Origin: Nemopilema nomurai | Lineage: Eukaryota; Cnidaria; Scyphozoa; Rhizostomeae; Rhizostomatidae | Reading direction: 5' to 3' | NCBI GenBank assembly: GCA_003864495.1 | Contig: ML133456.1 | Span: 3,163,255 to 3,227,254, forward strand | Length of the DNA: 64,000 nt | Shown: piece after piece, positions 58,792 to 64,000 of the stretch | How the letters are laid out: each line of letters opens with the position of its first letter | How positions within the stretch are numbered: the stretch's first letter is position 1 | Position numbers and translations under genes: made by a program | The notes under the pieces: generated by a model | The model's database searches: none | Told to the model about the DNA's origin: nothing | The model's input: only the letters and a program-made list of their open reading frames with translations

Positions 58792-60088
58792 GGTTATCGA
58801 CATCCATTTTTTGATTACCGTAAATCCTCGAATTAGCGCCCTGGGGGCTGATTTATTTTTGATATTTTGGATGGGGGCTTATTCGGGGGGGGCTTATTCG
58901 AGGGGGGGGCTTATTCGGGGGGCTTATAAAATTTCTTGAAACATGCCACATAAAAAAGATAATTTTTAAAATTTCTTTCTTTTCATAATATAAAAAATAA
59001 CCGAAGTATAAAGTAACATTTGATCAAATTATTAACAAAAATAAAAATTTTTGTGTTAATTCACTAAAATGCCAAAGGCAACCTCAGGAATCAAAAATCA
59101 ACAAACCGAGGGGGGCTTATTTATTGACAATTTTTAGTTCTAGGGTGGGGGCTTATTCGAGGGGGGGGGCTTTTTCGAGGGGGGGGGGGCAATTCGAGGA
59201 TTTACGGTACTTCACATTCTGATAGCCGAATTAATAAGGTACATAATTATGCCATGTTTGAAGCTAGAAGAAGTTTTGAAAATGGAGAAAATCCCGTATA
59301 AACGAAGGTTTCCATAATTTTCTTATCAAAGTTTCTAGCAGCGGTTTTCAAATCCCTCGACCTGTTAAGCCGATTATCCTTGTTCTGCTTCCTGTGGTTT
59401 GTGTAAGAGTGTTGCACATTGCACATCCATGGGTTGTTGTGCTTATTTAAAGACGCTTATTGATCTTAAAGCCTAAACTACTTGTCCCGGATTACATTAT
59501 TGGTAATATGATCACCGATGTGTATCATAGCAAGTGCGATCAGTAAAATCCCGTTTTCTCCGGACTCGAAATTCCTCTACATACAGGTACGAAAAAGCTA
59601 TTTTGTTCCCAAGGAACCAATCGAATGGCTCGAAAATTTGCACACGGCCAGGGCAGATGTTGGGCAACCAAAATGTGTCTCAAAATTTTTTAATTTGCTC
59701 TGGTCCGTCTTTTATACCCAAATACAGCTGCGGATGGGTGGAAAAATTGTTTGCCAATTTTTGACAGGGTATAGATTTAAGAAGAGGAGGAATTTACAAA
59801 ATCTGCGACACTCTTTGGTAGCTTAGGATATACACTTCCTGCTGGTATAAGTCAGATTTTGTTACCTCAAACACAAGGGTACAAAATAGCTTTTGAAAGT
59901 GGTACACTTTTTGAGCAATAAATTCGCATGGAAATTGATATTTAACATTATTTGCCAATAATTTTGATCTGGCCTTATACGCCACAATCTTGTGCATCGA
60001 ATGATATATAGTTTACCCAGATTCCTTGAATAGTTTGGCCTTTAGGAAGGAAAAACCAATTTTCGTGTTCAAAACGTTTACCGTAACC
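58792..60088. mobile_element. TTAA-flanked element, copy B (inverted relative to copy A), with nested MITE
   Basis: TTAA flanks both ends (58788-58791, 60089-60092). The right end AAAACGTTTACCGTAACC matches the reverse of copy A's left end. The interior 59510-60080 parallels copy A in reverse (for example GGAACCAATCGAATGGCTCG against CGAGCTATTTGATTGGTTCC). A G-rich MITE is inserted at 58818-59207. About 230 bp at 59220-59470 has no counterpart in copy A. Confidence 0.8.
58818..59207. mobile_element. G-rich foldback MITE with TA target duplication, copy 2, nested in a TTAA element
   Basis: The ends are perfect inverted repeats CCGTAAATCCTCGAATT with TA directly outside (58816-58817, 59208-59209). 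Removing the element and one TA restores GATTACTTCAC, the sequence present (in reverse) in the uninterrupted copy at 20630-21277. This proves the boundaries and the TA duplication. The interior matches the copy at 10167-10563, including long G runs and the GGGGGCTTATTCGAGG motif. Confidence 0.93.
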
Positions 60089-60594
60089 TTAAGCTCAATG
60101 CGTGGTCTACGTTTCTGGAATGAAGAATGAGATCAGAAGCCTGACCTCGTCACTGCATTGACTACCTGAAGCTAAAAACACAATCCTTGGCTTCCATGAC
60201 TTTATACCTATAACTGCTTTCACAATATACAGTGACATGAGTTTATATTCTACTAGATGGTAGAATTAGCTTTGAATATTTGCAGTATATTTGTAGTATA
60301 TAGGACTGGATGAATCCAAGTCAATAATCTAATCACTTTATGAAACACTTTATAAAAAATGAGAGGTGAAAGACAACGATCTTCATACCTGTTTCAACGC
60401 TACAAACTTGCAAGAATAGATAATTTCTTAAAAAGAACCAAGCTTAGTTCAGGTATAGCATATGCATTTAAAGAGCCGCTGATATCCTGTTCACTTTAAT
60501 GAGAAACCTTTGATGCCAATTTATGTAAGTGTGTGAAAAGAAAAGTAACATTGTACCTATAAAAAGAAAACAGCAGTTGGACTAAAGTGGCCAA

Positions 60595-61690
60595 ACTAGG
60601 CCCCCGTCTATTCATGAAATAGTTCATTGTCATAATCTGTCCACGCTTTCGCAGTTGAATTTTGGATATCTTGAAGCTAAATTTCTTAAAAAGAGTATCC
60701 AGCAGAAAGTACAAATGTTCTGGCTGTATGTCTCTCCAATTGTTTACGAAGTAAATGCTACGAGGAGTCTTTAGAAGCGAAAAGTGTGCTGACCTTTGTT
60801 TGTAACGTGACCTGGAGGGAGGCCAGTGTGATGGGCTGGCATCGGAAAACTGGACAAGCCTCTGAAGCTCCACTAGGGCTTTGTACTGTGACTTTCGGGG
60901 AAAAAACTCGTTCTAACATACAAACAGAAGTCGTTGGATATTGAACTGGACTGTCCTGTTTAGAAAAGACAAAGTCTTCTGGCTTTCCAATACATAAAGT
61001 GCATTGCCGAGAGGTGGAGAGACTAGGCCCCCGTCCACTCACGAAATAGTTCATTGTCACTATCTGGCCACGCTTTCGCAGTTGAATTCAGGATACCTAG
61101 AAGCTGAACTTTTTAAAAAGAGTTTCGGCCACTATAGGCACACATTCTGGCTGTACTTTTGTTTAATCGCTTAGGAAGTAGATGCTTTTAAGTGGCCGCA
61201 CGAACGAAAATTGCACTGCTCGGTAGAGGTATACTGACCTTTGTTTATATAGTAACCCGGAGGCAGGCCTGTCCGATGGTCTGGCAACTGAAAACTGAAA
61301 TAATCTTTGGAGTTCCATTAAGGATTAGCACCGTGATTTTCGGGGAAAACACTCGTTCTAACGTACAGCCAGAAATACTTGGATATTGAACTTGTTTATT
61401 TTGTTTGAAAATGAGGAAATCTGCACTGCTGAGAAGTGTGAACTAGGCCCCCGTCCATTCACGAAACAGTTCATTGTCATTATCTGGCCACGTTTTCGCA
61501 GTTGAATTTAGAATGTATAAAAGGTAAATTTCTTAAAAAGAGTATCCAACACAAAAGAAAAATGTTCTGGCTGTATGTCTCTCTAATCGTTTTCGAAGTA
61601 AATGCTACGAGGAATCTTTAGAAGCGAAAAGTGTACTGGTCGGTAGCAGTGTTCTGACCTTTATTAGTAATGTGTCACGGGGGCATCTAT
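60595..61690. repeat. ~423-bp tandem repeat, about 2.6 copies
   Basis: ACTAGGCCCCCGTC followed by ATTCA(T/C)GAAA(T/C)AGTTCATTGTCA recurs at about 60595, 61022 and 61442. Each is followed by matching TTCGCAGTTGAATTT, AAAAAGAGTATCCA and ATGTTCTGGCTGTAT stretches. The copies are moderately diverged. The minus-strand open frames (60496-61060) are repeat by-products. Confidence 0.85.
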
Positions 61691-62224
61691 CAGAGCATGC
61701 AAGGAACACTTTCACAGTGTCGGCCAGCTGCCCGCAAAGTCATTGCTTTGCTGGCTCTGCAGTTAAGCCACACAGCTCCATTTAGTTCGTATGTTATAAG
61801 AAAAGTGAGAAAAACTGGCTAGTTATCTTTCCTTTGGGTTTAGCATTTCATTTTTCACGACGAAGTTCACAACTTGTAGGCGGCTATTCGAGAGGGTAAA
61901 TGCCGTTGGTGAAATGATGCCACAACCTCGTATTGGGACGTTGTGATCGGCCTTGTTTCTTCGAATTATTACGGTGGATATTAAAACTGCCCAAAATCTT
62001 GTTTAAGGGTAGATAAGAAGGCAGGAAAAGGTGGAAGGTGATATTTCATGTATACAAATAAAAAGCTGAAGTTTAAAGGAAAAGTTATCCGCCACAAGTA
62101 CGGCTTTGTGCCCATTGTCATTATTTGGTGTCATTATTTGGCCATTGTCATTATTTGGCCATAGCGCGACCACGTTAACTGAAATTTTTAGTCTAAATTT
62201 TAGGCTGTTGATTGTTTGCCCTTT

Positions 62225-62555
62225 GCTGATCAGAGAACTACCTTGACATACCTTGAGACATGTATAAGAACTGCCTTATTTTATTATAACTTATTGCTGA
62301 TCAAAGAATATCTTGAGACATATATAAGAGCTATCTTATTTTATTATAACTTGTTGCTGATCAAAGAATATCTTGAGACATATATAAGAGCCATCTTATT
62401 TTATTTTAACTTATTGCTGATCAAAGAAATATCTTGAGACATATATAAGAACTATTCTATTATATAACTTGTTGATGATCAATTAAATATTTTGAGACAG
62501 GGATGAGAACTATCTTGTTTTATTGTTTAACTTACTGCTGATCAAAGATACTCCA
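62225..62555. repeat. 60-bp AT-rich tandem repeat, about 5.5 copies
   Basis: The unit contains TTGCTGATCAAAGAATATCT followed by TGAGACATATATAAGAGC and TATCTTATTTTATTATAAC. It recurs with a 60-bp period from 62225. The last copies are more diverged and a stray TTGCTGATTAAAGAA unit lies at 62744. Confidence 0.9.
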
Positions 62556-62559
62556 AAAG

Positions 62560-64000
62560 CTCCCCATATGTATAATTTTGACTGCCATTATTTGTTGTAA
62601 GCCATCTGAAATTCCTTATATATTGGAGTCATGAGGTGTCACATTTAGAGGAAGGCACATGATACTACACAATAAGCATAGCTTATCCATATCTATGAAC
62701 TACCTTTGGATGCTAGATGGAAACTGGTTTCTGATTAAAACTTGTTGCTGATTAAAGAACCTTTTAGGTCTCCATGTTCAGAGTTTTTTGGTTTAATACA
62801 TTTGTTAAAGTATGTTTCTGAAAAATTGCAGTTTTTGTTGCAGTACAGTTAAAACCTGTTATTTGGTTGTTTTCCCTAGTTCTTATTATTATCAAGAAAC
62901 TGGTGGGTTCCTTCTGCCTGAAACAGAAACTGGATCATAAGGCAAACCCTTGAAGTGGGGCTTGAGCTTAACTCAATATATGATATTGGGAACTAATTTG
63001 CCTTGGCAATTATTTACAAATAACTTATATAGATTTAATATACACATATTTTATTGATAAAAAGTTCATCTCCTTTGTTAATACTTATATATATACAAAT
63101 TTGCGGAACTTTAGAACTTTATTTGTAACTGATAAAGGCCTAAAAATTTAACAATGTTGATGTCTTCCTAACAATTGCAATTTTCAAAAATGAACCTTTA
63201 AACCTCCAAATTTGTTAAAGCTTCCTTTCCATAACGTTGGTATCAAAATATGTTTCAGATAAGATTGCAACTTAGAACTGTGTAGTTGTTAGAATGTTTA
63301 CAATAATTTTCTATTATATTTGGGGGTATTTTTATCATGAAAATAGCATAATTTCACAGGGGTTCCCCCAGGGAGGGGGATTGCGACGCCCCCAGCCCCC
63401 AACCGGTTTTTCTGTGCAATTTGCATGACTTACTCTAAAGACCCAGCTTCGCCACTGTGTAAGGACTGTCGAAAATATGAAGTTTTAGTGTTTCCCTAAA
63501 GGAAATATGAAACTAAGCACCACCTTAAAAAGCCAGGGTATGCTGAAAAAAATTCACAGTTGAATCTATCTCAGTGGACATTCAACTGATGCTTTGAACT
63601 CCCATAATAAAAGAAAAAAGACCACAAATCTTCAATGAGCAGTTAAAACATGCAAGAGATTTCTAACAGTTTACTTTTTAAAGGAGAATATACAGGAGAG
63701 CTAATAGTTTTCACCCAAGAAAGAAATCCTATGCCTTGTTACATCAATAGTCTGAAGGATCATAACTGTGTTGTAAAGAAAGAATGCTACAAAGAAACAT
63801 ATGAGAATAACAAGCAACAAGTGATCATTTGCAGATGTGAGCACAGTTTTAATTATTAGTTGCTTTCAAAAAAGGGAGCACCCCTTTGCTTGATGTTTTG
63901 TTCTGGGAATCAGTATTCTCCGCAAGAAATGTACAAAAACATAACAGTATTTGAAAATCAAACCTATTATAAACTTATACCTCATAACATTAGTATTTCT
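62560..64000. other. Right edge of the window, no gene recognised
   Basis: The stretch is AT-rich. A plus-strand 69-codon frame at 63650-63859 has six cysteines (including CYKETYE and ICRCEHS) but no splice support or recognised family. The G/C-rich patch at 63358-63410 (GGGGTTCCCCCAGGGAGGGG) resembles a transposon end. Confidence 0.35.

Noticed and set aside
60496..61060. Minus-strand frames of 125 and 100 codons
   Set aside because: They lie in the diverged 423-bp tandem repeat, are not conserved between its copies and lack family resemblance.

Overview
This is a eukaryotic, animal genomic window: an AT-rich background, short phase-consistent exons separated by GT-AG (and some GC-AG) introns, several kinds of DNA transposon and long tandem repeats. 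The gene content (a TRPM2-type channel with a NUDT9-like Nudix tail, MOB4 and COMMD3) fits an early-branching marine invertebrate. A cnidarian such as an anthozoan is my best guess, but nothing here proves it. No bacterial operons, CRISPR arrays or rRNA genes are present. All gene models below were built by hand from splice sites, reading phase and remembered protein families, not by database search.

Layout. 815-14896 (+): the last 22 exons of a TRPM2-like 'chanzyme' gene, whose 5' end lies left of the window. It runs from the late cytoplasmic TRPM homology region through the six-helix channel and TRP helix to a NUDT9-like C-terminal domain with an intact Nudix box. Its introns carry a TA-flanked MITE, a reiterated splice donor, a G-rich foldback element and a 2.4-kb, 45-bp minisatellite. 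16629-17364 (-): a decayed hAT transposase just upstream of the next gene. 17577-24761 (+): a complete eight-exon MOB4 (phocein) gene whose introns hold a pogo/mariner-like element and a TTAA-flanked element. 25284-35556 (-): a complete eight-exon COMMD3 gene, tail-to-tail with MOB4. Its introns hold a composite minisatellite, a tRNA-derived sequence and an unexplained in-frame, phase 0-0 exon-like segment.

36.3-45.8 kb is a transposon-rich block: a 37-bp minisatellite abutting a hAT C-terminus, a broken hAT transposase, a PIF/Harbinger-type element with transposase and MADF-like remnants, a 1.65-kb hAT-type non-autonomous element with a perfect 8-bp target duplication, and another hAT fragment. 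46154-56494 (-): the last five recognisable exons of an unidentified gene. One of its introns contains an 8-kb satellite of about 28 units of ~294 bp. The satellite monomer is recognisably similar to the gene's own downstream exon plus its upstream intron flank, so the array appears to have arisen by amplification of an exon-containing segment. This is the most unusual observation in the window.

56.5-64 kb is mostly non-coding: a possible small exon at 57.8 kb, a TTAA-flanked element with a G-rich foldback MITE nested inside it, a three-copy ~423-bp tandem repeat and a 60-bp tandem repeat.

The three identified genes have no evident pathway link: Ca2+/ADP-ribose signalling at a membrane (TRPM2), the STRIPAK phosphatase-kinase complex (MOB4) and the Commander endosomal recycling complex (COMMD3).
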